Positions 43,449 to 52,071 of a DNA stretch of 64,000 nt are shown here, piece after piece. Within the stretch, counting starts at the first letter, position 1. The number at the start of each line of letters is the position of its first letter. The stretch spans positions 1 through 64,000 of the forward strand of contig NZ_BMNT01000044.1 of the NCBI RefSeq assembly GCF_014646695.1, read 5' to 3'. The notes beneath the pieces were generated by a model. That model was given only the letters and a program-made list of their open reading frames with translations. It was not told where the DNA came from and did not search any database. The stretch comes from Sphaerisporangium melleum (GTDB taxonomy: Bacteria; Actinomycetota; Actinomycetes; Streptosporangiales; Streptosporangiaceae). A program made the translations under genes and the position numbers.

Positions 43449-44087
43449 CTATGCCGCCGAACCGCCCCTTGGGGGGAGGCCGACGAGCTTGGCGAGGAAG
43501 CGGTCGAGCTGCTCCTCGGCGGGCGGCCAGGACAGGTCGGGCTCGTTGATCCGCTGCGCCAGCATGCCGTTCACGGCGGTGCGCAGGTCGATCGCGACGG
43601 TTGCCGCGTCATCGGGCGGGGCGACTCCGGCGTCCATGCACCGCCGCACGGCCTCCGTGGTCCGGGCGACCAGCACCTCCTTGAACGGCATGCCGAGCCG
43701 CCGGTGGACCCCGCTCTCGTGCATCACCTTGTACAGGCCCGGGTGCTCGTGGGCCCAGGCGGCCTGCGCGAGGATGCGCGCCCGAAGCCGCGCCGCCGGG
43801 TGCTCGTGCGCCGCATCCGCCTCGTCGCCGGCCCGCACCACTTCCTCGTGACAGCGCCGCAGCACCGCGAGCACGAGCGCGTCGCGGTCGGGGAAGTGCA
43901 GGTACACCGAGGTTGCCGCGATCGACACCTCACGTGCCACGGCCCGCAGCGACAGTGCCTCGTCGTCGGCGAGGTCGTCGAGCATGCGCATGGCCGCCGC
44001 GATGATCTCCTCGCGTAGCCGCTCGCCCTGCCCCCGTGCGTTCGGACGGCGGCGGGCGGCGGGCGGCGGGGGCGTGGCGGCTTCCAT
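43449..44087 (-). CDS. TetR-family regulator
   Basis: This 212-residue regulator has ATG at 44085-44087 (MEAATPPPPAARRRPNARGQ). The HTH is in ALSLRAVAREVSIAATSVYL then HFPDRDAL, and the C-terminal helices are of the WHG/TetR_C type. It is divergent from the AhpD-like gene, and a palindromic site sits in the shared promoter, so it probably represses that gene and itself. Confidence 0.9.
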   Translation of the reverse strand: MEAATPPPPAARRRPNARGQGERLREEIIAAAMRMLDDLADDEALSLRAVAREVSIAATSVYLHFPDRDALVLAVLRRCHEEVVRAGDEADAAHEHPAARLRARILAQAAWAHEHPGLYKVMHESGVHRRLGMPFKEVLVARTTEAVRRCMDAGVAPPDDAATVAIDLRTAVNGMLAQRINEPDLSWPPAEEQLDRFLAKLVGLPPRGGSAA

Positions 44088-44097
44088 GACAGGCCCA

Positions 44098-44137
44098 TTG
44101 TACGAGGAGACCGATCGCGCTACAGTCGTAGCGCTAC
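44098..44137 (+). promoter_or_regulatory. Promoter with embedded TetR-type palindromes
   Basis: A -35-like TTGTAC (44098-44103) and -10-like TACAGT (44121-44126) are 17 bp apart, reading toward the AhpD-like gene. The -10 lies inside CGCTAC-AGTC-GTAGCG (44118-44133), a perfect 6-bp inverted repeat. That repeat overlaps a second palindrome, GTAGCGCTAC (44128-44137). This is the expected layout for repression by the divergent TetR protein. Confidence 0.65.
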
Positions 44138-44163
44138 AGCCGTTCACTCAAGGAGTGATTCCT

Positions 44164-44883
44164 GTGACCCTCCACGCCTCGACGGATCTCGACGCGATCA
44201 CCCAGATGGACCCGGTGTTCGCCCAGATGGCGGCCACCAGCGTCGCGCACTGCTGGGCGGTGCCCGAGCTGAGCGACCGGGAGAAGGTGTTCCTCGCCCT
44301 GGTCGCCGACGTCTGCCAGCCGGCCCTCGGTCTCCCGTTCGAGATGCACGTCCGCGCGGGCCTGCGGCGCGGCGTGTCCACGGCCGACATGCGCGCGCTG
44401 CTGCGCCTGATCTCCTACGACAGCGGGTACGCCGCGGCGCTGGCCGCGATGGACCGGCTCACCGAGATCGAGGCCGCGGCCGGGCTGCCCCGCCCGGCCG
44501 CGGAGCCACTGCCCCCCGAGTTGCTGAAGACCGGGCCAGGCTCGGCCCCCACCCCGCTGCCGGAACCGGTGCGCGCTCTGCTGAGCGACCTCGACCCGTA
44601 TTTCCTGGAGTACTTCGACCTGCAGTCGCGCATGCGTTCGGTTCAGGGACCGGGCACGCTCACCATCCGGGAGCGGGCGTTCACGACGATGAGCGTCGAC
44701 GTGCACTACCAGACACTGGACGAGACGTTCCGCATCCACACGGGCCGGGCTCTCGGGGCCGGCGCGTCGCACGACGATGTGCGCGCCGTGCTGCGCTTCA
44801 CCGCGCAGTTCGGGGTGACACGGGCGTGGCAGGCGTGGAAGGCGCTCAACGCCTACCTCGCCGAGCTCACGCCCACTCGCTGA
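44164..44883 (+). CDS. Carboxymuconolactone-decarboxylase-like (AhpD-fold) protein
   Basis: This 239-residue protein looks like two AhpD-type helical repeats: residues 1-100 (SDREKVFLALVADVCQPALGLP then FEMHVRAGL) and 140-235 (LTIRERAFTTMSVDVHYQTLD then FRIHTGRAL). The usual CxxC redox pair is not seen; single Cys residues are present in DVCQPALG only. The family includes gamma-carboxymuconolactone decarboxylases and peroxidase-like proteins. The GTG start follows AAGGAG. It is likely controlled by the divergent TetR. Confidence 0.78.
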   Translation: MTLHASTDLDAITQMDPVFAQMAATSVAHCWAVPELSDREKVFLALVADVCQPALGLPFEMHVRAGLRRGVSTADMRALLRLISYDSGYAAALAAMDRLTEIEAAAGLPRPAAEPLPPELLKTGPGSAPTPLPEPVRALLSDLDPYFLEYFDLQSRMRSVQGPGTLTIRERAFTTMSVDVHYQTLDETFRIHTGRALGAGASHDDVRAVLRFTAQFGVTRAWQAWKALNAYLAELTPTR

Positions 44884-44978
44884 CCGGCCCTCACCTGACT
44901 CGGGGAGGCCGGCGGGCGGCATGTGCCGCCGGATTCCAGGACACGGCGTGGTGATGTGTCAGATACGTAAACCATCCG

Positions 44979-46130
44979 ATGCGCCGCACTGCGGGCGAAA
45001 CCACAATCGGCAGCGTGGTCAAGCCGTCCGCCGACACGATCCCCGTGGCCTTGCACCGATGGACCGGCGTGGTCCCCTCGGAGAGCGGCTTCACGTCCTA
45101 CCTCGACCCGTTCGGCGGCGCCGCCACCACGTGGGCCTACCGCCGCTGGACGTCGGAGGAACGCGAGATCGGCTTCCCCGCGACCGAGCTGGTGCCCTCG
45201 TGGACGGCCGCCGCGCCGCCGGGGTCCTGGCTGCGGGTCGAGCTGCGGGCCCGGACGGTCACCGGCGGCCTGACCAAGTGGTACGACATGGGCCGCTGGG
45301 CCGAGGGCGGCGGCGACATCCACCGCACCTCGCTGCCGGGGCAGGGTGACGAGGACGGCGACGTGGCCGTGGACACCTACGTCGCCCGGCGGCCGGTCTC
45401 GGCCTACCAGGTGCGGGTCACCCTGCACGGCCCGGGGGCGGAGGTCCGGTCGGTGGGGGTGATGACCTCGGCGCTGCCCACCCGCGGCCACGTCACCGCG
45501 AGCCCGCGCGGCGAGGCCGCCGGGGTCGCGCTGGACGTGCCGCCGCGCTCACAGCGCACGCACGCCGGCCACCACCCCGAGTGGGGCGGGGGCGGCGAGG
45601 CGTGGTGCAGCCCGGCCTCGACGACGATGGTCCTGCAGTACTGGGGACGCGGCCCGGCGCCGGAGGAGCTGCTGTTCGTCGACCCGTCCGACCCGTGCCC
45701 GGCGGTGGACCACGCCGCCCGGGACATGTACGACCACAGCTACCAGGGCACCGGCAACTGGCCCTTCGGCGTCGCCTACGCGGGCCGGTACGGGCTGAGC
45801 GGTTTCGTCACCCGCCTGCGGTCGCTGGCGGAGGCCGAGCGCTTCATCCGGGCCGGCATCCCCCTGATCACCTCCCAGTCGTTCAAGGAGCACGAGCTGC
45901 CGGGCTCGGGCTACTCCACCCGCGGCCACCTCATGGTGGTCACCGGCTTCACCGCCGGCGGCGATGTGATCGCCAATGATCCGGCGGGCGCCTCCGACGA
46001 CACGGTCAAGAGGGTGTATCCCCGGGCCGCGTTCGAGAACGTCTGGTTGCGCAGCACCAGCAGCGGGGGAATCGTCCATGTCATGCACCCGCACGACATC
46101 CCACTCCCATCCTCGGAGGGCAACTGGTGA
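44979..46130 (+). CDS. C39-family-like cysteine peptidase (cytosolic)
   Basis: This 383-residue protein has an N-terminal beta-rich region of about 190 residues, then a papain-like C39 peptidase. The catalytic Cys (about 210) is in GGEAWCSPASTTMVLQ, the His (about 317) in RGHLMVVTGF, and the Asp (about 333) in IANDPAG. No signal peptide is visible from ATG 44979; GTG at 45015 is in frame. It ends in an overlapping GTGA with the next peptidase gene, so it is co-translated with it. It may cleave short or cyclic peptides; the substrate is unknown. Confidence 0.85.
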   Translation: MRRTAGETTIGSVVKPSADTIPVALHRWTGVVPSESGFTSYLDPFGGAATTWAYRRWTSEEREIGFPATELVPSWTAAAPPGSWLRVELRARTVTGGLTKWYDMGRWAEGGGDIHRTSLPGQGDEDGDVAVDTYVARRPVSAYQVRVTLHGPGAEVRSVGVMTSALPTRGHVTASPRGEAAGVALDVPPRSQRTHAGHHPEWGGGGEAWCSPASTTMVLQYWGRGPAPEELLFVDPSDPCPAVDHAARDMYDHSYQGTGNWPFGVAYAGRYGLSGFVTRLRSLAEAERFIRAGIPLITSQSFKEHELPGSGYSTRGHLMVVTGFTAGGDVIANDPAGASDDTVKRVYPRAAFENVWLRSTSSGGIVHVMHPHDIPLPSSEGNW

Positions 46131-47998
46131 TCCGGTCTCCTATCAGCGCCGTCGACGTCGCCCGGGTGGACGACCGCCCGTTCTGGGTGGAGGTGGTGCC
46201 CGCCGCCGGAGGCGAGGAGGTCTGGTGGGACGAGCCGCGCCCGGCCGAGGGCGGGCGGCGCTGCGTCGTGCGGCGCGCCCCGGACGGCTCGGTCCACGAC
46301 GTCCTGCCGCCGGGGTGGAACGCCCGCAACCGGGTGATCGAGTACGGCGGCCGGTCGTGGCGGCCGGTCCCCGGCGGCGGCCTGGTCTTCACCAACTGGC
46401 AGGACCAGCGGCTCTACCTCCTGCGCCCGGGCGCGGAGCCGGTGCCGCTCACCCCGCCCGGCTCCGCGCGGTACGCCGACCTGGTGGTCCACGGCGGGGA
46501 GGTGTGGTGCGTGCGCGAGACCGGCGACGTGCGCGACCTGGTCGCCGTGCCGCTGGACGGCGGCCCGGCGCGCGTGGTGGTCCGGGCGCAGCACTTCATC
46601 TTCAACCCGCGGGTCTCCCCCGGTGGCGGCCAGGTTGCCTGGATCGGGTACGACCACCCCGCCATGCCCTGGGACGGCACGTCGCTGTGTGTGGCGCCGC
46701 TGCGCGAGGACGGCACCGCCGGGCCGTACCGCGTGGTGGCCGGCGGGCCCGCCGAGGCCGTGGCGCAGGCCGAGTGGCGCGACGACGGCGCGCTGTACGC
46801 CGTCACCGACCCGTCCGGCTGGTGGAACCTCCACCTGGTCCCGCTGGACGGCGCCCCGCCCCGCAACCTCACCCCGAGGGCGGAGGAGTTCGGCGACGCG
46901 GCGTGGAAGCTCGGCTACCAGTGGTTCGCCCTGGCCGGCGACCGCCTGGTGGCGATGCACGGCACGGCCGACGGCAAACGGCTCGGGGTGCTCGACCCGG
47001 GCACCGGTGAGATCACCGATGTCGGCGGCTCCTACACGTACTGGGCCCCCGCCCTCTCGGTGGCGCCGGACGGCCGTTCGGTCGTCGCGGTCGGCGGGTC
47101 GCCGCACCGGCCGTACGAGGTGGTCCGGGTGGATCTCGCGACCGGGGCGCACGAGGTGCTCTCCCGCCCCAAGCCGCTGCCCGACCCCTCCGTGCTGCCC
47201 ACGCCGCGCGCGATGGAGTTCGGCGGGGTGCACGCGCACGTGTACGAGCCGGCCGGCGCCGCGCCGGGCGCCCCGTCACCGTACGTGATCTTCGTGCACG
47301 GCGGCCCGACCGGGTCCAGCCCGATGGTGTTCGACCTGGAGATCGCCTACTTCACCAGCCGCGGCATCGGGGTCGCCGAGGTCAACTACGGCGGCTCCAC
47401 CGGGTACGGCCGGGCCTACCGCGAGCGCCTGCGCCACAACTGGGGCGTGGTGGACGTCGAAGACAGCGAGACGGTCGCCCGCGGGCTGATCGCGGCCGGG
47501 CTCGCCGACCCGGAGCGGGTGGCGATCCGCGGGGGCAGTGCCGGCGGCTGGACGTCGGTCGCCGCGCTGGTGCACAGCGACGTCTTCCGCGGCGCGGTGG
47601 CGCACTACGCGATCACCGACCCGGAGGGCTGGGCACGGGAGACCCACGACTTCGAGTCGCGCTATCTGGACGGCCTCATCGGCCCGCTGCCGCAGACCCG
47701 GCAGCGCTACCTGGACCGCTCCCCCACCCTGCACGCCGGCAAGGCGTCCGGGCCCGCGCTGCTCATGCACGGCCTGGAGGACGCCATCGTCGACCCCGGG
47801 CAGGCCGGGCGGTTCATCGCCGCCCTCGACGAGCACGGCGGCCGGTGGGCGTATCTCACCTTCCCCGGGGAACAGCACGGCTGGCGCAGGGAGGAGACGA
47901 TCGTCACGGCGCTGGAGGCCGAGCTCGCCTTCTACGGGCTCGTCTTCGGCTTCCCCACCCCCGAGGTGCCGCCGCTGGAGCTGCGGGGCCGCAAATGA
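46127..47998 (+). CDS. S9-family (prolyl oligopeptidase-type) peptidase
   Basis: This 623-residue protein has an N-terminal seven-bladed beta-propeller region (repeats such as VSPGGGQVAWIGYDH and VAPDGRSVVAVGGS), then an alpha/beta hydrolase domain. The catalytic Ser (about 471) is in IRGGSAGGW, the Asp (about 555) in HGLEDAIVDPGQ, and the His (about 584) in GEQHGW. The oxyanion loop VHGGPTG is present. It cleaves short peptides in the cytoplasm. It is translationally coupled to the C39 gene and followed by an M20 gene 36 bp later. Confidence 0.93.
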   Translation: MIRSPISAVDVARVDDRPFWVEVVPAAGGEEVWWDEPRPAEGGRRCVVRRAPDGSVHDVLPPGWNARNRVIEYGGRSWRPVPGGGLVFTNWQDQRLYLLRPGAEPVPLTPPGSARYADLVVHGGEVWCVRETGDVRDLVAVPLDGGPARVVVRAQHFIFNPRVSPGGGQVAWIGYDHPAMPWDGTSLCVAPLREDGTAGPYRVVAGGPAEAVAQAEWRDDGALYAVTDPSGWWNLHLVPLDGAPPRNLTPRAEEFGDAAWKLGYQWFALAGDRLVAMHGTADGKRLGVLDPGTGEITDVGGSYTYWAPALSVAPDGRSVVAVGGSPHRPYEVVRVDLATGAHEVLSRPKPLPDPSVLPTPRAMEFGGVHAHVYEPAGAAPGAPSPYVIFVHGGPTGSSPMVFDLEIAYFTSRGIGVAEVNYGGSTGYGRAYRERLRHNWGVVDVEDSETVARGLIAAGLADPERVAIRGGSAGGWTSVAALVHSDVFRGAVAHYAITDPEGWARETHDFESRYLDGLIGPLPQTRQRYLDRSPTLHAGKASGPALLMHGLEDAIVDPGQAGRFIAALDEHGGRWAYLTFPGEQHGWRREETIVTALEAELAFYGLVFGFPTPEVPPLELRGRK

Positions 47999-48034
47999 TC
48001 CACAGACCGTGAGCGACGAGGGCGAGAGCGACGG

Positions 48035-49393
48035 ATGGGCAAGACGGACGGGAACGGCGACCGGGCGAGCGGCGGGGAAGTGAGCGGCGCCGAGGCCGCG
48101 GCCATCTGCTCGGAGCTGCTGCGCATCGACACCACCAACGACGGCACGCTGGACGGGCCGGGCGAGCGCACGGCCGCCGAGTACGTCGCCGGGCTGCTGG
48201 CCGAGACCGGCATCGAGCCGATGGTGCTGGAGTCGGCGCCGCGGCGCACCAGCGTGGTCGCCCGCATCCCCGGCGACAGCCCGGACGCGCTGCTGATCCA
48301 CGGGCACCTGGACGTCGTCCCCGCCGACCCGGCGGAGTGGCGGATGCACCCGTTCTCCGGCGAGGTCGACGACGGGTGCGTCAACGGGCGCGGCGCGGTG
48401 GACATGAAGGGCTCGCTGTCCATGACGCTGGCCCTGGTGCGCGACTGGGCCCGGCGCGGCGTGCGGCCCCGGCGCGACATCGTCCTGGCGTTCCTGGCCG
48501 ACGAGGAGGCCACCGGCGAGTACGGCGCGGGGCATGTCGTCACCCGGCACCGTGACCTGTTCGAGGGGTGCACCGAGGCCATCAGCGAGTCGGGCGGGTT
48601 CAGCGTGACCGTCCCGCGCGCCGGCGGCGCGGCCGGGGAGGCGCTGCGGCTCTACCCGGTGGCGGTCGGCGAGCGCGGCACGGCCTGGATGAAGGTCACC
48701 GCGCACGGTGTGGCCGGGCACGGCTCCAAGCCGCCGGTCGACAACCCGGTGGCCGAGCTGTGCCGGGCGCTCGTCCGGCTCGCCGACCATCGCTGGCCGG
48801 TGCGGCTCACCCCGGCGGTCGCCGCCCTGATCGAGGGCCTCGGGCGTGCGCTCGGCACGACCATCGACCTGGACCGGCTGGACGAGGAGGCCGAGCGGCT
48901 GGGCAGGGCGGGCACGCTGTTCAAGGGCGTGATCCGCAACTCGGCCAACCCCACCATGCTGGACGCCGGTTACAAGGTGAACGTGATCCCGGGCACGGCC
49001 GGGGCACACGTGGACGGCAGGTTCCTGCCCGGGTTCGAGGAGGAGTTCTTCGAGACGATCGACCGGCTGCTCGGCCCGAAGATCACCCGGGAGCTGGTCC
49101 AGCTCGACCACGGCGTCGCCTCCCCCACCGCGGGGCTCTTCGACGAGCTGCGCGCGGCCCTGCTGGCCGAGGACCCGGCCGGACGCCCGGTGCCGTACGT
49201 GATGACCGGGGGAACGGACGCCAAGTCGTTCGCCAAGATCGGCATCCGGGGGTACGGCTTCGCGCCCCTGCTGCTGGACCCGGGGCTGGACTACTTCGGC
49301 ATGTTCCACGGCGTGGACGAGCGGGTGCCGGTGGCCGGGCTGGAGTTCGGGGTCCGCGTGCTGGACCGCCTTCTCGCCTCCTCCGCCGCCTGA
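48035..49393 (+). CDS. M20-family metallopeptidase/amidohydrolase
   Basis: This 452-residue protein has zinc-site motifs of the M20 (ArgE/DapE/CPG2) family: LLIHGHLDVVPAD with the first His (about 91), NGRGAVDMKGS with the bridging Asp, LADEEATGEYGAG with the Glu base/ligand, and GGTDAKSF plus a late His. The dimerisation domain is in the middle. It hydrolyses dipeptides or N-acyl amino acids. It ends the three-gene peptidase run and is followed by a terminator hairpin. Confidence 0.92.
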   Translation: MGKTDGNGDRASGGEVSGAEAAAICSELLRIDTTNDGTLDGPGERTAAEYVAGLLAETGIEPMVLESAPRRTSVVARIPGDSPDALLIHGHLDVVPADPAEWRMHPFSGEVDDGCVNGRGAVDMKGSLSMTLALVRDWARRGVRPRRDIVLAFLADEEATGEYGAGHVVTRHRDLFEGCTEAISESGGFSVTVPRAGGAAGEALRLYPVAVGERGTAWMKVTAHGVAGHGSKPPVDNPVAELCRALVRLADHRWPVRLTPAVAALIEGLGRALGTTIDLDRLDEEAERLGRAGTLFKGVIRNSANPTMLDAGYKVNVIPGTAGAHVDGRFLPGFEEEFFETIDRLLGPKITRELVQLDHGVASPTAGLFDELRAALLAEDPAGRPVPYVMTGGTDAKSFAKIGIRGYGFAPLLLDPGLDYFGMFHGVDERVPVAGLEFGVRVLDRLLASSAA

Positions 49394-49411
49394 CCGGCCC
49401 CGCGCGGCTCC

Positions 49412-49444
49412 GCGGGCGGTGGGGGTGACTCCCAAGCCGCCCGC
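49412..49444 (+). terminator. Terminator hairpin after peptidase cassette
   Basis: GCGGGCGG (49412-49419) pairs with CCGCCCGC (49437-49444). The 17-nt loop holds an inner GGG...CCC extension. It begins 19 bp after the M20 stop codon. Confidence 0.6.
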
Positions 49445-49563
49445 CCGGAAAATGTGGTTATGTCGGACTTACGGGGAATACTGCTATCAGATCCCTATAA
49501 AGAGGGCTTCGTGCGGCACGTTTCGTGCACGGCGTGCCACTCCGAAGAAGTCGAACGCTCGAA

Positions 49564-49589
49564 ATACCTCGTATACCTCGAATACCTCG
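49564..49589. repeat. Three tandem 9-bp repeats ATACCTCGn
   Basis: ATACCTCG occurs at 49564-49571, 49573-49580 and 49582-49589, an exact 9-bp period with variable ninth base (t, a). Iterated sites of this kind can be regulator iterons or replication slippage products. Confidence 0.65.
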
Positions 49590-49794
49590 CCCCGGGAACC
49601 GTCTGCCGTCCCATTTCCCGGGAGATCTCCGAAGATTCCGGCGGCACGCGGCCGTCCGGCGGCCACTTATCCCCATGCCCGTACATCCCGGGCATCAGCC
49701 GAGGACCGACTGAGGACACGTGACGGCTTTCACCGTCGGCCGGACGACGCGCGGTTACGTTTGCTGCAGATCGACATTCGGACGGGAGCACACG

Positions 49795-50430
49795 ATGCGC
49801 AATCATCGACACGGGCGCAGGACGATGCGCCTGGCTCTTGCGGCAGGCCTCGGCACCGCCTCGATCGGCGCCGCCGCCCCGGCCGCCACCGCCTCGCCCG
49901 CCGACCTCATGACGCGGGTGGCCGTCGGCGCCTCCGCCGTCATCTCCCCCGCCACCCCGTCGTCCACCGACGTGGCCAAGGCGTCCTCCCCGGTGTCGGC
50001 GGACTCCGTCCAGGCGTCGGCCGGGACTCCGGCGGACCTCACGGCGCTGGCCCGCATCCGCAGCCGGCAGGAGAGCGCCTGGGTGCGCGGCGACGGCCGG
50101 GCGTACGCCGCGGAGTACGCGCCCGAGGCCGACCTGGTCAACATCCTCGGCGAGCACCTGCACGGCCGCGAGGGCATCGCCACCGCCCTGCAACGCTACT
50201 TCCGCACCAGCCTGCGGCACACCCGGCCGCTTGTGACCGAGGAGACGGTGCGCTTCGTGTCGCCGGTGACAGCGGTCATCGTCCGCAAGGGATGCGTGCT
50301 CTACGGCGCGGAGAAGGCGTGCCGCGCGGACACCCTGTCGGTCAACACCTCCGTCGCGGTGAAAAGCGGCGGCGAGTGGCTGCTCACCTCGTTCCACAAC
50401 ACCCTGGTCCGCCCGCCCGGCCGGAGCTGA
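49795..50430 (+). CDS. Exported SnoaL-like (SgcJ/EcaC family) protein
   Basis: This 211-residue protein has an Arg-rich N-terminus then hydrophobic signal (MRLALAAGLGTASIGAAAPA) and a low-complexity Ser/Ala stretch. The C-terminal 125 residues are a SnoaL/NTF2-like domain (IRSRQESAWVRGDGRAYAAE, PEADLVNILGEHLHGREGI, WLLTSFHNT). Such domains bind or isomerise small hydrophobic ligands, and many are annotated as SgcJ/EcaC oxidoreductases. ATG 49795 follows ACGGGAG. A strong terminator follows the gene, so it is a single transcription unit. Confidence 0.8.
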   Translation: MRNHRHGRRTMRLALAAGLGTASIGAAAPAATASPADLMTRVAVGASAVISPATPSSTDVAKASSPVSADSVQASAGTPADLTALARIRSRQESAWVRGDGRAYAAEYAPEADLVNILGEHLHGREGIATALQRYFRTSLRHTRPLVTEETVRFVSPVTAVIVRKGCVLYGAEKACRADTLSVNTSVAVKSGGEWLLTSFHNTLVRPPGRS

Positions 50431-50442
50431 CCTCCGCTTCGG

Positions 50443-50478
50443 CCGTCCCTGCGCCGGTGACCACCGGCGCAGGGACGG
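50443..50478 (+). terminator. Perfect 16-bp terminator stem
   Basis: CCGTCCCTGCGCCGGT (50443-50458) and ACCGGCGCAGGGACGG (50463-50478) form a perfect stem with a 4-nt GACC loop, 13 bp after the SnoaL-like gene stop. It is one of the two strongest hairpins in the window. Confidence 0.8.
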
Positions 50479-50538
50479 CGGCGCGATGGACGACGCGATG
50501 ACGCCCGGCCTCGCGGCCCGGGCAGGGAGGAGAACGGC

Positions 50539-52053
50539 GTGGGGGCGCATACGCGCGCGCGGGCACGGCTGTGCGCGGTCGCCGCGCTGGCGGCGAGCGC
50601 CTCCGGGGCGGCCCCGGCCGGCGGAGGGGCCGCGGACGCCGCCTTCCCGGTGTCCGGGATGACCGGTCTGACCGCGGTGAGCGGTGTGGTCACCCGGGAC
50701 GGCGCCGCGCTGGAGGGAGCGGCCGTCCTGGCCATCGCCTACCCGGCGGGGGACGCGCTCGACGTCCCCGAGGGCGGCTCGCTCGGCACCGTCGTCGCCG
50801 GAGCGGCCGGCACCGACGCACGCGGGCGGTTCTCGGTCGCCCTCGACCCCTCCGCGCTGCCCGCGCCCTACGTCGACGAGCGGGGACGGGTCCACCTGGA
50901 GGTGGCGATCACCGACGGCACGCGCGAGGTGCGCTGGATGACCACCGCGGTCCGGTCCGAGCACGCCGTGCCCATCGGCGGGCGGGCGGCCCGGTGCGGC
51001 GCCGGCACACCGCGCGCCTGCGACCCCGGGGACCCGGTCTACGTCCTGCCGGCGGCGGGCGGGTCGGAGCGGCTGGTCGTCCTGGTCGGCACGGCGGAGG
51101 GACGGCCGGTGGTGCCGGTGTGGTCGACCGCCGCCGCCGAGACGGCCGGGGTGTCGGTCCCCCGGCAGCTCGTCGCCGACCTCGGCGGCCATCCGTCGGT
51201 GGCCGACGCCAACGACGACCCGGCCGCCTGGATGACCGCGCCGGCCGGGGAACCGGTGACCCCCGTGCCCGGCGGGGCCGGGTGGCGGCCGCCCGCCGGC
51301 CCGCCGCCCGCCCCGTCCACGCGGATGGGCGCCGCCGGCCGCGAGGCGCGCCGGACGGCGGTCGTACCCCGTTCTCCGGCCTTCTCCGCCGTCTCCGGCG
51401 CCCTGCGGGACGGCGCGGTGACCGCGGCGCAGATCTCGGCGGGCCGGCTGGCGGCCGCCGGCCGCTCCCCCGGCCCGTGCCTGCCGCGCGTGGTCAAGCG
51501 GTACAACGGGCGCGAGGAGACCTACATGGGCGTCTACGCCTGGTCGGGTGCGCTCGCGACGGTGACCCAGGCCGACGGCGCCGACCACACGCTCGGCGTG
51601 GGCGGTGCGGCCGGGCGGGGCAGGTGGTCCTCCAGCGGCTCGCTCACCCTGTCGGTGCGGGCGGGCGACAGCCACACCGTCTCCCGGGTCGCCGACGCCT
51701 GGGCCATCGGGACGGTGAACTACGGGGTGGTCGCGAACGGGTGCGACGGCCGGCGCGGCCTGGTGCCGCTCAGCCTCGGCGACCCGATCAAGCGCTTCGC
51801 CCGCGCCTACCACCCCCGGCTGAAGGCGCAATGCATAACGCTCTACGGCAATTCCTCGGTATGGGACAAAGACCAGGCGCGCAACATCGTGATAGGCGGC
51901 GGCGTCAGCGTGGCGGGGTTCAGCGCCTCGGCGCAGAGCGGATACGATGTGCGCTCGAAACTGTCGTTCCGGCCGAAGAAACTCACCCGGCTCTGCGGCG
52001 ACAAAGGGGTGGGAGTACGGCTTTCGGCCATCGTCGAGGCGCACAAGGGCTGA
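50539..52053 (+). CDS. Unrecognised secreted protein
   Basis: This 504-residue protein has a probable signal peptide (ARLCAVAALAASASGAAPAG). Residues 45-125 look like a carboxypeptidase-regulatory/Ig-type beta domain (VSGVVTRDGAALEGAAVLAI, DARGRFSVALDPSALP). The middle is Ala/Pro-rich. The C-terminal 180 residues (YMGVYAWSGALATVTQADGA, several Cys) match no family I can name. The last 80 codons are visibly lower in GC, with rare codons such as ATA. GTG at 50539 follows GGGAGGAG. It is followed 18 bp later by a second exported orphan, so the two are likely an operon. Confidence 0.7.
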   Translation: MGAHTRARARLCAVAALAASASGAAPAGGGAADAAFPVSGMTGLTAVSGVVTRDGAALEGAAVLAIAYPAGDALDVPEGGSLGTVVAGAAGTDARGRFSVALDPSALPAPYVDERGRVHLEVAITDGTREVRWMTTAVRSEHAVPIGGRAARCGAGTPRACDPGDPVYVLPAAGGSERLVVLVGTAEGRPVVPVWSTAAAETAGVSVPRQLVADLGGHPSVADANDDPAAWMTAPAGEPVTPVPGGAGWRPPAGPPPAPSTRMGAAGREARRTAVVPRSPAFSAVSGALRDGAVTAAQISAGRLAAAGRSPGPCLPRVVKRYNGREETYMGVYAWSGALATVTQADGADHTLGVGGAAGRGRWSSSGSLTLSVRAGDSHTVSRVADAWAIGTVNYGVVANGCDGRRGLVPLSLGDPIKRFARAYHPRLKAQCITLYGNSSVWDKDQARNIVIGGGVSVAGFSASAQSGYDVRSKLSFRPKKLTRLCGDKGVGVRLSAIVEAHKG

Positions 52054-52071
52054 ATCATTTCCGACCGGACG

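Larger units (their letters stand above)
49394..49794. other. 401-bp intergenic AT-richer island
   Basis: Apart from the terminator and a 9-bp triple repeat, I see no convincing gene. A frame of 89 codons at 49454-49723 on the plus strand begins MVMSDLRGILLSDPYKEG, but it contains the repeat and lacks a ribosome-binding site. The stretch around 49450-49600 is lower in GC than its surroundings, as promoters and recently acquired DNA often are. The SnoaL-like gene begins at 49795. Confidence 0.45.

Noticed and set aside
43213-43851. Plus-strand frame opposite the TetR gene and the MerB-like remnant
   Set aside because: It is a Pro/Arg/Ser-rich antisense frame without a ribosome-binding site.
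49454-49723. Possible 89-residue gene with a CTACH motif
   Set aside because: It contains the 9-bp tandem repeat, has no ribosome-binding site, and lies in promoter-like DNA; not supportable.
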